Below are positions 11,835-22,836 of a stretch of 64,000 nucleotides of DNA, piece by piece. The translations under genes were made by a program, and so were the position numbers. Source of the DNA: Dermacentor variabilis (Eukaryota > Arthropoda > Arachnida > Ixodida > Ixodidae); the NCBI RefSeq assembly GCF_050947875.1, contig NC_134569.1, positions 189,716,067 to 189,780,066 of the forward strand. The letters are read 5' to 3'. Numbering within the stretch: the first letter of the stretch is position 1; every line of letters starts with the position of its first letter. The notes beneath the pieces are model-generated. The model searched no databases. It worked only from the letters and a program-made list of their open reading frames with translations, and was not told the origin of the DNA.

Positions 11835-13460
11835 TCGAGATAAAGACCTGTGCACATCAGCAAAGCATAAATTATAAAATAAGCTACGTTATTGTGCTTC
11901 CGACAAACCACATATAGTAGCATCCATGAGAAAACGCCTGACGTTAACATTTAAAATGGCTAAATACACTCCACCTGAACGCAGCAAATTTATGCACATA
12001 AATGAATATTAACAGCATAGTTGAAGAGATGGCAAGCAGCTAATCAACAAAATAAATGCGAAATCCTCCTCTCTGGAAGCTAGAGCCAAAAGATGATGCC
12101 GGGGCACAACAGAGAAAGTAAAGGCAGTGAGTCAATAAAGTATCTTCATTAGAGAATCTGAAATTGTTTTACGCAAGTGCAGCTTCCAAATTAAGTAGCA
12201 GCACAGGAATTCCATACAGTCCTTGTCTGCCACAGCTGCGGTCAATAGGCATAAATACTTGGACTGACAGCCAGCACAACCCTCCATACGTGTTAACATC
12301 TAGTAGCTCCACGAGACCTCACTCATTAACTCAGTACCAATGCAGTACCAGAGAAGCTTAGATTTATCTATCAAGCTAGACAGTAATCGCAGTGTTTAAG
12401 CACAACTCTTATACCTCTACTCATTAGAGTAGCAGAATATAGCGCACTAGCTCAGGTCGACCGTTCTATCTTTCGACAATAAATTACATCTATTGCTTCC
12501 GCTAGCACGTACAAATTTACAATACCTTAAAGGCAATACTGAAAGCCAAAGCGTAAAGTGCACCAAAGCGCTTCTACTCCGGAAATTTCAGCATGTACAA
12601 ACAAAACTACGTATCTGTGCATGATGTTCGAATATGAACGCACACTATTTCCTATAATATCTGTATGCTCCATGTCAGGCCAGTGACCTACTTTTACCCA
12701 ATCGTTTGGTTTACTTTTGGCCATGTGTTTGCACTGAATATCCTGCAGGCATAGTTTAATTAAGCTATCAGAAGAACAAGTCAGCTGGCCCCAGGTTACC
12801 TGCCTGAACAGAATGATTGTAAAATTTGCAGCGAAATATCAGAAAACAAATGTTTATTATTTTTTAGAGAAATGGGTACGTAATAAATGACATTTTAGTA
12901 TTAAAAACCAACGTAAAGAGTAAAATTACTCAATGCGCAAATTTTTTTAAGTTGAAAAGAGTTTCTATTTAAATAGGCTCACTACAAAACAGTCGCAAAA
13001 TATTTTCATTATAAAAACACCGCATCTTATGACGAAGTACAAAACTAAACTACTACGTAAGAACAATTCTGATGCGTTTATGTCAACAAAACATGACTAG
13101 TAATGACTAGTGAACACTGCGCGACACTTCAACATGAAAACTAGTAATAATAAAGTCATACACTCGGCTCAGCTGAGGTTATTGCAAAATATTGCAAATA
13201 CACAAAAACAGCATAAAAACTGGGCAGGACACAGCACTGACTGCTGGTGTAGTTGCAACATACCACACTAAGACAAAACAAATAAAACTAGTCAAAGGTG
13301 CTAGAAAGCTTAAGAACGTTATGATTCAATGCCGACTATGAAAATCAAATAAAAAATCATTAGGCTTTCTTAAAGGTGTTTAGAAGCTTTGCGACTGGCA
13401 TCCTTGCTGTTGTGACACGCTGACCGAGGAGGAGTCACTCCACTGCAACAAGAGAGTTAA
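11835..13460. other. Intergenic, AT-rich, nothing recognised
   Basis: About 1.6 kb of low-GC sequence with no frame beyond 65 codons. No terminal repeats, splice-bounded exon or RNA gene seen. Confidence 0.45.
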
Positions 13461-13465
13461 AGGAG

Positions 13466-13879
13466 TTGCGTGGGTACTCGATGCTGAGCAACCGGTGTGC
13501 GGCCATCAGCGCAGCTATTCGGTCATTCGAGCGACGCAAGCGGCGCCGCGCGGCCCTCCTCCGAAGCAGTCATCCGGTGATAGAAATCTGCGACGCAGTT
13601 CGGCGGTTCGGTCTCGCGGTAGCCATGGGCGCGTCGAAGAGTAAAAAAGGGATAAGTAATCGCATGTGCAGCGTGCCGCAGTGCTCAAACCGTGCCGTAG
13701 CGAGTGTTCACTGCAAACGTATCTTTCAAATGTACTTCAAGACAGGCGTAACGGCGACGCACTGGAACCAGTTACGAAGCTCGTATTACATTTGCGTGAC
13801 ACTGAATCGCGTACAGATGGTATCCCACTTGTCTACAGCGATTGAGCCGAGCTCTGCACAAGGAAGAAACAAATTTTAA
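13466..13879 (+). pseudogene. Possible THAP zinc-finger remnant in a CpG-rich exon
   Basis: A 137-codon forward frame begins at an alternative start; its first internal ATG with a reasonable context is at 13625 (MGASKSKKGISN). It encodes MCSVPQCSNRA, a C-x4-C pair like the start of a THAP zinc finger. In the next frame over, the following bases read SLQTYLSNVL, close to the Ser-Leu-His-x-(F/Y)-Pro-x-(D/N) stretch of THAP domains. A later YICVTL resembles the C-x2-H end with His lost. The pattern is consistent with a THAP domain damaged by frameshifts, but the evidence is a few residues. It could be an unrelated GC-rich first exon. The surrounding 500 bp is markedly more CpG-rich than its flanks. 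Confidence 0.3.
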
Positions 13880-13889
13880 GTGAGGTATC

Positions 13890-14436
13890 GAGTTACGAAG
13901 AAACAACTCGAAAGGCAAGTGGAAAAACGTGAAACCCGTTCAGGCACAAGCACTTTGTCGTTAGTCAAACAGCTACGCTAAATTTCAGCTCATTTGCTCC
14001 GCCGTGCGCTGCTCGAGGCTCTAGACAAGCGTGGTCACCCCTGTACGTTACGAGTTCCTAAATTGTTGTATTTTACACACGTTTTCTTTCTTTTTTAGCT
14101 TACAATTGGAAATGCACTAAAGTTTGTTTCTTACTCCACTGGATTAAATTTATAAAAGCAGGAGAGCTTGAAAAACAACTAAGGTCTGTTACCGGTAAGC
14201 GCTTGCGTTTATTAAGTGTTTTCAACTACACAAATAGATGGCTTCACGCCCGTGAGCATTTTCAAGGCTTATGACGGCATACTGACCTTTACAGAGCCTG
14301 TACCTTCACGTACTGCGGCGTTAACGGAGTGCTGCGATCCTTCGATTGCACTCGTCTGCAGGCAGAGCGATTCGACGCTGACATCGGTGTCACAAATGGA
14401 ATAGTAAGCTGTTGGGCTAGTTGGTTTGATATGAGT
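13890..14436. other. Intergenic, nothing recognised
   Basis: Short frames only. A forward frame at 14216-14404 and its minus-strand shadows have no motif. No repeats noticed. Confidence 0.4.
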
Positions 14437-15323
14437 TTTGCGAAGGGGAGCGCAGAAGCGATGAGGAGAAAGGAGACGTGGACAGGAAAGACGCTCGCTT
14501 GCAACTAAGCATATATTCAGAGATAAAACGATTTCACACAACCTAAAAATGATCGGCTGAAAACACAGCGTTGACCTCCTCTTCACAGCTCCTCTCAAGC
14601 TTTCTCGGTTGTGCGCCTTTGCAAAACGGCCATAAGAAGAACAAGACCTGTGAAAAACGCACGAAACCACTCGCTTCCTGTCATACCGAAGCTGTATATA
14701 CGAGATCCCACTCGACTGTCGGATAGTTTACATTGGGCAGACCGGGCGCTGTCTAAATGACAGACTAAGACAGCATTCTTCATTTTTAAAGGCCCTGAGC
14801 AACTCCGCGCACCTTCCTGCCCACTGCAAGGATTGTAGCTGTAAGCCCCTTTTCCATAAAACCGAGATTAAAAGTAGATCCAAAGGCAGACACGAAAGGG
14901 AAATCCTCGTGGCAGGTCAGATTCACGCTGATGCTAACCATTGTATTACTGCCCCGTCTGTGCATCTGATGGGTAAGGAATTTACGTTCGTCGCCCTTGG
15001 GTGAAGTTTCTACGCCACCTCCTCTGTCATTCTGCCCCCGAAGGTTTTTTTTTTCTTTGGAATGACTTGTCAGGCCACTTGCACGTGCCGTTGTTGCTAT
15101 CAACTACACTATAGCTGTCATTATTGATGTAGTGATGCATGTCCCGTTGTTAGGCGAATCTTATGCATGTAATGAATGTAAACATTTTTTTTACAATTAT
15201 CGATGACGGCGCACGCGCAATAACGTTCCTGGTGGTTGGTCTTTGAAGATATACTTAGTCGCAAATGAGCATCTTTTCTGTCCCCGTCTCTTCTTCCGCA
15301 ACGCTTCTGCACGCCCCTTTGCA
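14437..15323 (+). mobile_element. Penelope-like retroelement 2, internally deleted
   Basis: The segment is bounded by an inverted pair: 14437-14492, and the reverse complement of 15269-15323. The arms share blocks GCAGAAGCG, GAGACG and GGACAG(A)AAAGA in the same order. Inside lies a forward GIY-YIG frame (14654-15004) but no RT. The arrangement parallels PLE 1, so this is probably a PLE that lost its RT region. The mismatches between arms indicate age. Confidence 0.7.
14654..15004 (+). pseudogene. GIY-YIG endonuclease domain of PLE 2
   Basis: An open frame of 116 codons follows an in-frame TGA (14651-14653). It contains IYEIPLDCRIVYIGQTGRC, LNDRLRQHSS and, further on, SAHLPAHCKDCSCKPLF. These are the IY...YIGQTGR core of GIY-YIG nucleases, the R-x3-R/H segment, and the Cys/His-rich linker typical of PLE C-termini. 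In PLEs this domain follows the RT and nicks target DNA. No ATG starts the frame and no RT precedes it, so it is a stranded 3' domain. The core residues look sound, but the downstream Glu-containing helix (HEREILVAGQ) is only loosely conserved. Confidence 0.8.
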
Positions 15324-15329
15324 AAAATC

Positions 15330-16165
15330 GTCTCTAACAAGCTTGATGTCGCAGCATAAGATGTTTGAACGTACCCTCGCCTTCATTAACACCTTTGCGT
15401 CCCTTTAGCGAGAGAGAAAGTATGGTTTGCAGGGAAACTAGGTGACCTGACATGCTTTGCTGCTCGCGATGCACACGCTTGCGAGATCGCCTTATCACCG
15501 TCTCGGCAGCAATTTTTACCTACCGTCGCGCCGCCTATAGTCGCTGGAATGACCGAATAGCGTTTACATGAATGCGACAGAATACGCCAGCGTTTACATG
15601 TAGCGCATTACCCTTGGTGCGATGGTGGCGCACATCAAAAGGCAGAGCAGCGTTTCCGCCGCAGCTGCTTAAATCGACATGTTTTTAAATTCAACATTGC
15701 GTTTGCATCCCTTGCTCTTGTAGACGTGGACGAGCTTTCACGTCCTTCTCTACACTGTCGCTTGCATACAGCATCAGCAGCGTCGCCGCCAGATGTGGTT
15801 AGCTTACCGCAGGGAGTGTTTGCAGGGAGCGGGAGTTGCGACGAGTTTGGCTGTCAACCAGTGGGCTCTTATGCAAGGTGGGAACATATCTTTGCGCACG
15901 TAGGGCTACGAAGAAAGTGCCTTTTAAATAAGCTCAGTTCAATTGTTGTTGCCTCACAACTCAGTCTTCGCGGGTTCAGTGGTCAAGCGTGTTGTTGTAG
16001 GTAGCTTAAAGGTAGCTCGCCTCGCGAAATCTATTGTTAAGTAGCTCTGGCTAGTTGATTTTGTTATTATGGGTTGAATTGATCTCTGAGTATTTCGATA
16101 CAGGTTGTTTTGTAAGGTGCATTACGGTTATTAATATTTGCCTGAAGCATGTGTGGCGCCATGCA
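15330..16165. other. Flank upstream of Harbinger 2; GTTTACATG repeats
   Basis: Higher GC than neighbours. Two copies of GCGTTTACATG (15562-15572 and 15590-15600, about 28 bp apart) suggest a subterminal region of a transposon, perhaps the one whose transposase starts near 16.6 kb. A forward frame of 92 codons from 15726 has no motif; it could be a 5' exon of that transposase but I cannot show it. Confidence 0.35.
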
Positions 16166-16169
16166 TGTA

Positions 16170-16381
16170 CAGTCGTGATCAAAAGTTTCGGGACCAAAGG
16201 CGCCGCGATTTCTAATTTTTGTTTCGCAGCCTGGCTATTCCAGCTGAAATCAAGTGCGAAAACGTGCGCGCGCGTTTGGCCCAATACAATGTATTCAACC
16301 AATTCCAGGCCGCGTAGCTGCGCTTGAATATATTCTAATATTCGGCTAGTGCCGTGGGCCCCAAATTTTTGATCGCGACTG
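16170..16381. mobile_element. 212-bp Tc1/mariner-type MITE
   Basis: Both ends begin CAGTCG(T/C)GATCAAAA reading inwards, from 16170 on the plus strand and from 16381 on the minus strand. The imperfect inverted match continues for about 26 bases. Each side is flanked by TA (16168-16169 and 16382-16383), the target of Tc1/mariner transposases. There is no coding frame, so it would need a transposase supplied in trans. It sits just upstream of the Harbinger 2 exon. Confidence 0.8.
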
Positions 16382-17062
16382 TACATTTCATTCCTGCTTG
16401 TGTTCGTTTTGAAATAACATTACATGGATTTAGGCAATCAATCTCTTGCTCTGTGGTGCATTCGTTTGACTTTGTTGACTACCTGCTGTTATGAGTGTCG
16501 CCAGTAAGGTCTGACGCTTGATAAGCAGCTCGAAGAGTAACATAGGTTTTATTCTTAAAATGTGCTAGTTCGATATTGCAGTAGTGCTGGTTCCATCACC
16601 AAGGTATACCGTAATGGCTTGTTTATTCTGCAGGAATTTCACCGCAAGTGGAAAAGAAGAAAACTGTGCGGATGAAGACGCGTTCTGCAGACTGGTGGGA
16701 TCGAATTGTTGCAAAAGTGTTCACCGATGCTGATTGCAAAGAAAACTTAAGGATGAGTCGTGGTTCACTCAACCACCTAGTCGCACTGATGGCGCCATTT
16801 ATGTCGCCCATGCAGTACTGTGTCCAATTCCATAGGAAAAAAATAGTGGCAATAGCTTTGTATAATATGGCGAGATGTTGCGAATACCGAGTCGTTGCAA
16901 ATTAGTACGGTATTCATAAGAGCAGTGTAAAAATGTGTTTATATGTTATGCCGTACTCTTGTGGATCGTTACCTCAAAGAATTCACAAGGCTGCCTTCCA
17001 AAGAAGAAGCAGAAGCTATAGCAAGAAATTTCCAAATGAGATGCCACCTGCCACAGATATTC

Positions 17063-20004
17063 GTCCATCTGTCGAAGAGTACTGTGGAGACATCACTTCA
17101 CCATCTGATATAGAAGACATTATTGTTTCATCAGTGCAGAAGACAACTAAGTTCATCAGTGCACCTACATCCAGAACGGCGATTGATATTGAATATGAAC
17201 GGCTCCGAGCGATCCGTCGGAGAGCGGAAAGGAAGGTTAGGAGAACTCACTCGTCAGTAGACCTTGCTTTAAGTCGACGAGCTCAACGAAAAATACGGCG
17301 TCACCTTCAAAAAATGGGAAAACAACGGTGGAGGACCTTCTGTTCGTCTCTAGATCCTCGAAAGCCACTTTCTAGGATCTGGCAGATAGTACGAAGCCTT
17401 CGTGCCCCTCCTCAGCAAAAACATCCTTTCCGTGCTCTAGCACTTCAGCAATCTCTGACGGAAGTGCAGGTTGCCGAAGACTTCTGTAAAAGAGTCACCC
17501 GTACCCATGCTTCAGCATGTCCAACATTGGATCGACCCGTGCTACCTCCTAAAGATGACCGTCTTGACCTTCCTTTCACGATGCCGGAATTGGAAGCTGC
17601 ACTTGCTGCGTCGAGACGATCTTCTGCCCCTGGACCTGACGGTATTTCGTATACTGCTTTGTGCCACCTTGGGACTGAAGGTCGGAAAGTCCTGCTGTCA
17701 TACTATAACGCCACGTGGTCATCCAGTACAGTCCCGAAGCAGTGGAAAACCAGCCGTTTGGTCGCCCTCCTAAAGCCAGGAAAATCGCCTTACGAAATGT
17801 CATCTTACCGGCCAGTAGCTTTAGCTAGCTGTGTCGGTAAGGTGATGGAACGGATGGTGCTCGCTAGATTAGAATGGTTCATGGAAAAGAATGAGCTTTA
17901 TCCTGAAATGATGACCGGATTTAGACGTGGCCGGTCTGCAATAGATGGGGTCATTGATCTCGTGTCCACGATCGAACACGAAAAGAAGCGACACCGCCTT
18001 GTAGGAGCAGTTTTCTTAGACATAAAAGGAGCCTATGACAATGTACTGCACGAAGCCATTCTTGATGCCCTCAGTAATTTAGGCATCGGCGGCCGTCTCT
18101 ACATGTGGATTGATAATTACCTAAATGGTCGTACAGTCTTCATGTCCACGAATGATGGCGAAACGACAAGACACGCTGTGGTCCGTGGAGTGCCTCAAGG
18201 AGGAGTTCTCAGCCCGACTCTTTTCAATGTTGCCCTTATTCGCCTTGCGGAAATAATTCCTGATACAGTACACATCAGTACATACGCAGACGACATATGC
18301 ATATGGGCATCCGCAGTCACGCGACCGCAAATTCGTGCCAGATTGCAGCGTGCTGTTTCTTTAACATCTCAGTACCTGCAGTGCCAAGGACTGCAACTGG
18401 CCCCAGACAAGTGCGCTGCGATAGCGTTCACACGGAAGCTTATGTGTTGGTATCCAATTATGATCAATGGAAATGCCATCCCATATGTCACCCACCACAA
18501 GTACCTCGGCGTTGTCATTGACCGCGGTGTTTCATGGTCGACACATGTGGCAATGTTAAAGAAAAAATTAACTGGGCTTGCTCAAGTTTTTCGCTTTCTG
18601 GCCGGTATGAAGTGGGGTCCATCTGAGCGTTCACTCCTCCGGCTGTACCAGACTCTCTACGTCGGATACATTAGGTATAGCCTGCCAGTTTTGTCAGGTA
18701 TGAGCCCGTCATGTTTACGCACGCTGGAAAGTGCCCAGGCGCAGATACTGAAAACATGTCTCGGTGTTCCACGTTGCACTTCAAACCACGGAACAATTGA
18801 GGAGGCTCGCGTCACCCCTTTACCTGTCTATCTACGGTGCGAACCTCTGCGAGTATTCCTGCGACTGCTTTGTCGTCATGGCCACCATCCCTTATCGACA
18901 TTACCCGATATACGGCCGGACTCCACTTTTTCAAGAGCCGTTAAATGGCAAGAATCTGCCATACCAGCATACTTTGCCCCGGCTGACCTTCCACATATGC
19001 CCCCATGGGTCATGTCCAAAATGCCGGTGCGTCTATCTATTCCGGGAATTTCTAAAATATCGCGAATACCTACCGTCGGCCTCAGACATTTAACACTTGA
19101 ATATATATCGAAAGAATATGACTCCTCGGTGAGCGTGTATACAGACGGATCGGTATCGTCGTATGCGTCTGGTGCGGCTTACGTCGTGCCTGCGCATCAA
19201 GTCATTCGACGGTTTCGTCTCCATAACAAGACGACTTCAACATCTAAGGAACTAGTGGCAATCAGAGAGGCCGTTCAATATATTTCGCGACAGGCTCCTC
19301 AAATATGGACAGTCTTCAGCGACGCAAAATCGGCTCTTCAACTACTTAGAGTGGTGTTGAAAGAAAGCGCTTACAGAGTGTTGGCTCTTCAAACTGCCGA
19401 GCTCTACACTTTAGCACAAGAAAACGGCCACCACATCACATTTCAGTGGATTCCCAGTCACTGTGGTATACAGGGCAACGAACTGGCCGACGCCGAAGCG
19501 AAGAAAGCGCTCGAAGAACGAGAGTCACTGCTTTCAATTCCTTTTTCAAGAGCGGACGCCAACTGTCTCCTCTCCAGTGTCATCCGAAAATTGACAGCAC
19601 AGCACTGGGACAATCCGGATAATCGCCACAGACGACTCCAGAGATTGGACCCTGCCATTACATTTAGGCTACCACCGAAACTTCAACGAAGCTGTGCCAG
19701 TCTTCTGCACAGACTAAGGCTGGGGGTAGCGTTTACGCGCGGATACGTGCACCTCATGCGACGCACCGAGTCTCCACACTGTGAGGTGTGCAATGTGACT
19801 GAGACTATAGGTCATGTGCTTTGTGACTGCCCTAAGTACGTGGAAGAGCGTGAAAGGTTGGACAACGACCTTACGTGTCTCGACAGCGCACCGTTGTCGG
19901 AGGACGTTATTTTAGGCCCTTGGCCAGATCCTCAATCGAGTTTCAAGGCCATTCAGGCATTACTGAACTTTTTAAAAACAAGGGGCTTGGATTGCAGACT
20001 TTGA
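17063..20004 (+). CDS. LINE ORF2 fragment: reverse transcriptase, RNase H and zinc knuckle
   Basis: About 980 codons stay open to a TGA at 20002-20004. In order: a basic linker (RAERKVRRTHSS), RT motifs (SAPGPDGISYTAL, SYRPVALASCVGK, FLDIKGAYDNV, GVPQGGVLSPTLFN, and STYADDICIW at about 18280), and the thumb motif HKYLGVVIDRG. An RNase H domain follows (VYTDGS at about 19138, the Glu of STSKELVAI, FSDAKSAL, and GNELADAEAK). A Cys-His finger (CEVCNVTETIGHVLCDCP, about 19780) ends it. This order matches ORF2 of RNase H-bearing non-LTR retrotransposons of the I group. The enzyme copies element RNA at a nicked target. The 1023-codon open frame that starts at ATG 16933 is a chimera: its first 43 or so codons are Harbinger sequence read out of frame, so that ATG is not the native start. 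Confidence 0.88.
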
Positions 20005-20191
20005 GCATGCCAAATTGCTTGCGATATGTTCTACTCCTTCCTTCTATCGTCATCGTCACCCATCATGCACCTCTTCCCTCTTTCTTTCCCTCTTCCCCTT
20101 CCCCCAATGCCGAATAGCAGGCTAGAGGAATATACCTCAGGCCGACCTCTCAGCATTTCATATCATTAAACTTCTCTCTCTCTCTCTCTCC
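20005..20191 (+). repeat. LINE 3' UTR and (CT)n tail
   Basis: Non-coding sequence after the ORF2 stop, rich in C and T, ending in a CT dinucleotide run at 20173-20191. Harbinger coding sequence begins immediately afterwards (GGGCCATTGATGG), which fixes the 3' junction within a few bases. Confidence 0.75.
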
Positions 20192-21207
20192 GGGCCATTG
20201 ATGGCTCACACGTTCCTATTAAGGCACCCAAGAAGGGTTATCGTGACTTTGTGAATAGGAAGATGTGGACGTCGTATAATATGCAAGCAGTAGTGGACGA
20301 TCGAGTATGGTAAGTGTAATTTCAGTGGCATTTGAACCATTTTGAGCCCTTTAAGCTCATTCTAGAAGAAGCGTGTCTTTAGTTAAGTGCCATAATTGCT
20401 ATGCACGCTTTGTAGTGGTGTAAGGCGTTGCGGGAGATTGGGATTACGACAGCATCGTAACAGTCGTAATTATTGAACTTCTGTTTTTCAGATTTCGCAG
20501 TGTAACATGCAATGTGCTTGGTAGTGCTACCGATGCCACCGTACTTAGGCTGTATACGGTGTACCAGAGGAGCGACCAACTGCTACCAAACGAAGAAAAG
20601 GTTTTCCAAGGCAGAGCACTTCCCTTCATGCTGCTGCGGGATCCGGCGTGTCCTGTGCCATGCTTACTGAAAGGGTCAGTCGTCTGTTCAATTCAACAAT
20701 TCCTGTTCGCCTCCCCGGGACAGCTGTCTAGAGAACAGGAATTGCTTAATGTATGTCACAGTAGTGGACGCAATGTTGTGGAACACGCTTTTGGAACGTT
20801 GAAAGGGCGCTGGCGTGTGACCTTGAAGCAAGCGGACATCCACTACAAATTTATGCCGAAAGTTATACTTACAGCGTGCATATTGCACGATTTTTGCGAA
20901 GAGAGGGGGGACACTGTTACTGATGTTTGTATGGCAGAGCTGAGAGACTGAGCAAAATGTATTTCAGCAGCCTTCAACGAGATCTGTACAGAAGGTCTGC
21001 TTGTGGAGTGCGGGACTTTTTGTGTGATTACTTTCCACTGCTGTCTGCATCGTGGTGAATGTTATTTGTATATTCACCAACGTATAATTAAGAGATGTAC
21101 ACTGAAGAACAAGTTTATTTGTCGGCGACGCACCTACAGCATCCTCTTTGGTAGTGCGTTCACAAGCCTGAACCCATTTTTCGTGCTATAAAATAAAAAT
21201 TATGTCA

Positions 21208-21728
21208 TCACATAGAAACGTCCTCTGGCTGGTCCTTTCCTGTGTGGGTGTCCCTGGAAACTTCCACGTTTGTAGCCACTCCGGGATGAACTTGCACGCT
21301 CAGCGGGTTTACAACTTCTTCAGACTGTCCGAACACTGGTGCACGATGACTTGCCGTGGAGTTGCTTCGCTGTGCAGTCTGATTATATTGGTTTGGTACT
21401 TGTCCAAAAGCCCATGTGAGAGTCTGACACGCCGGCGTAATCGTAAACGCTGGCTGCACAAATGCCTGTGGAGGCTGACTGATTAGCGGTTCTAACAAAC
21501 CTTGTTTTTCTTGCAGGAACGAAGCATTTATTCCTGTCATCGTTTCTTTGAGAGAATAATTGATTGCTGTCATCAACTCCTTTTGCTGCTGGAACACAAG
21601 TTGAGCATGCTCCATAAGCATCTAGGCATTTCTGTTGTGCTGTTCTTGCACGAGCTCAGCAAGCTCCGTTGACTTTCTCCGTCTGGGCCGCTTTACTGGT
21701 GGCGCAGAACCGATCCAATCATTGCTTG
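21208..21728 (-). pseudogene. Harbinger accessory (Myb/SANT-partner) gene, C-terminal exon
   Basis: On the minus strand an exon-like frame begins behind TTATGTGCAG and encodes a basic cluster (VKRPRRRKSTELAELVQEQ, possible nuclear-localisation signal). It then meets a TAG near 21624 and continues in the same frame as MEHAQLVFQQQKELMTAINY and a Gln/Pro-rich tail to 21208. The position, converging tail to tail on the transposase that ends at 20951, is the usual place of the second Harbinger gene. That protein binds the element's ends and brings the transposase into the nucleus. The helix rich in Gln, Glu and Leu fits the C-terminus of such proteins. I could not find the exon with the Myb/SANT domain itself, so the identification rests on context. 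One stop codon marks it as damaged. Confidence 0.5.
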
Positions 21729-21739
21729 CTGCACATAAA

Positions 21740-22245
21740 GAAAAAATTGTGAATGACGTAAGCTTATGGCAAAAATTGTAGAAAATTAAGCTTCTGGATT
21801 GTACAAAGAAAATCACTTTTTTTCAAGCCAATACGTACGAAATAAAGCGAGGCGAGTAGCGGATATCAAGTTGATATGATATTATCAAGTCATGTATGTA
21901 TCTAGTCGGGTTACGGGTGCATGAGAGTTATACACTCCTTGGCTAGTGGTACATTTGACATTCCCAACATTCTACTGTGTAAGCATACTGATTTGCAGGC
22001 ATACAGCAAAACACACTATTGCAATGGGCTGTTCATGTGGGGGTTGTACACAAGAAACTAAACCCAAGGACAGCTATCAAACCTGCCATTGTGTTTACTT
22101 TATACACACAGGTTGCATGTTAAAGACTAATTGAAAAATCCCCGCTTACTAGATAAACGGCCTTGAGGCGAGTGGCCGCTGCTGCGTTCAGTCGACTGGG
22201 TCGTGTCGTCAGGTGAATGGGCTCTGCCTTCAGGTTGTGGGGACT
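21740..22245. other. Intergenic between Harbinger 2 and the TTAA element
   Basis: AT-rich up to about 22140, then higher GC. No terminal repeat for Harbinger 2 could be identified here. A 62-codon forward frame at 21946-22134 has no motif. Confidence 0.4.
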
Positions 22246-22248
22246 TGG

Positions 22249-22284
22249 GGAATTCGACGCGCCATTGCGCGGGCGCATTTCACC
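22249..22284 (+). repeat. Segment present in inverted orientation at 34.5 kb
   Basis: The bases from GGGGAATTCGACGCGCC to GGGCGCATTTCACC match the reverse complement of 34484-34520 almost perfectly (GGTTAAATGCGCCC to GGCGCGTCGAATTCCCC). In both places the segment is followed by TTCTGCAATCCTTAA in the same orientation, so the block has flipped in one copy or forms part of an inverted-repeat end. Confidence 0.75.
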
Positions 22285-22504
22285 TGTGTTCTGCAATCCT
22301 TAAAGGGGCACTAAGGGTTACCAGAAAGTCAAGTTAATGTGATAAATCAAGGCTCTACAACGTCTAAGGCGTCAATATAATCGCGAACAGAGCTGTAGTA
22401 ACCGAGAAATTGAGGTGAATGCAGGACACGATTTGAGACCCCCCCAGCGACATTCCGGTACTAGCCCGATGACGAAAGCACTCCTCATCATAATTTGTTT
22501 CACT

Positions 22505-22512
<8 letters not shown>

Positions 22513-22574
<62 letters not shown>
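22513..22574. repeat. (AT)31 microsatellite
   Basis: Uninterrupted AT dinucleotides over 62 bp, flanked by ACATAC and GTATGT. It lies inside the TTAA-flanked element. Confidence 0.97.
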
Positions 22575-22582
<8 letters not shown>

Positions 22583-22836
22583 TAAAAAAGATCATTTCAT
22601 TAAATTATAAGACGGAAGAAAATGCTACTTGTCTACTTCAATTCGATTCTAAGAAAAAATAGCATTTTGACGTTACCCTTGAGTAGTATGGGTGATCGAA
22701 AGCTTTCGTTTTCGCTCGACTCTGCGCGCTCGACTTTGCGCCGCGCGCGCTTTGGAGTTTCAGTTGTTTCTTTATCGCGTCGTGCTGCAGTTGTCCTGCT
22801 GACTCGCGAAACTTCCATATGCAACAAGCAGCGAGA

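Larger units (their letters stand above)
17063..20191 (+). mobile_element. 5'-truncated LINE (I/Jockey group, RNase H-bearing) inserted in Harbinger 2
   Basis: The LINE joins Harbinger coding sequence at about 17062 on the left and 20189-20192 on the right. It contains the last two thirds of ORF2, a 3' UTR of about 170 bp and a (CT)n tail. No endonuclease domain or ORF1 is present, so the copy is 5'-truncated. I could not find a clear target-site duplication at the two junctions. Confidence 0.82.
16634..20951 (+). pseudogene. Harbinger transposase 2, split by a LINE
   Basis: The first part starts behind a TTATTCTGCAG acceptor (AG at 16632-16633) with RSADWWDRIVAKVF, typical of the N-terminus of PIF/Harbinger (HARBI1-like) transposases. 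It continues, after a stop at 16902 and a frameshift near 16935, as LVDRYLKEFTRLPSKEEAEA and RCHLPQIF to about 17062. The LINE occupies the next 3.1 kb. The gene resumes at 20193 with AIDGSHVPIKAPKKGYRDFV, which holds the first catalytic Asp, and ends at a donor (GGTAAGT) near 20310. The last exon starts after TTTTTCAG at 20492, holds the TDATVLR segment (second Asp) and SGRNVVEHAFGTLKGRWR (Glu), and ends at 20951. DDE residues are present, but the insertion, a stop and a frameshift break it. These enzymes excise and insert Harbinger elements together with a Myb/SANT-like partner. Confidence 0.85.

Noticed and set aside
16933..17062. ATG at 16933 as the native start of the 1023-codon LINE protein
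   Set aside because: The DNA from 16933 to about 17062 is Harbinger transposase sequence in another frame; the LINE begins after it.
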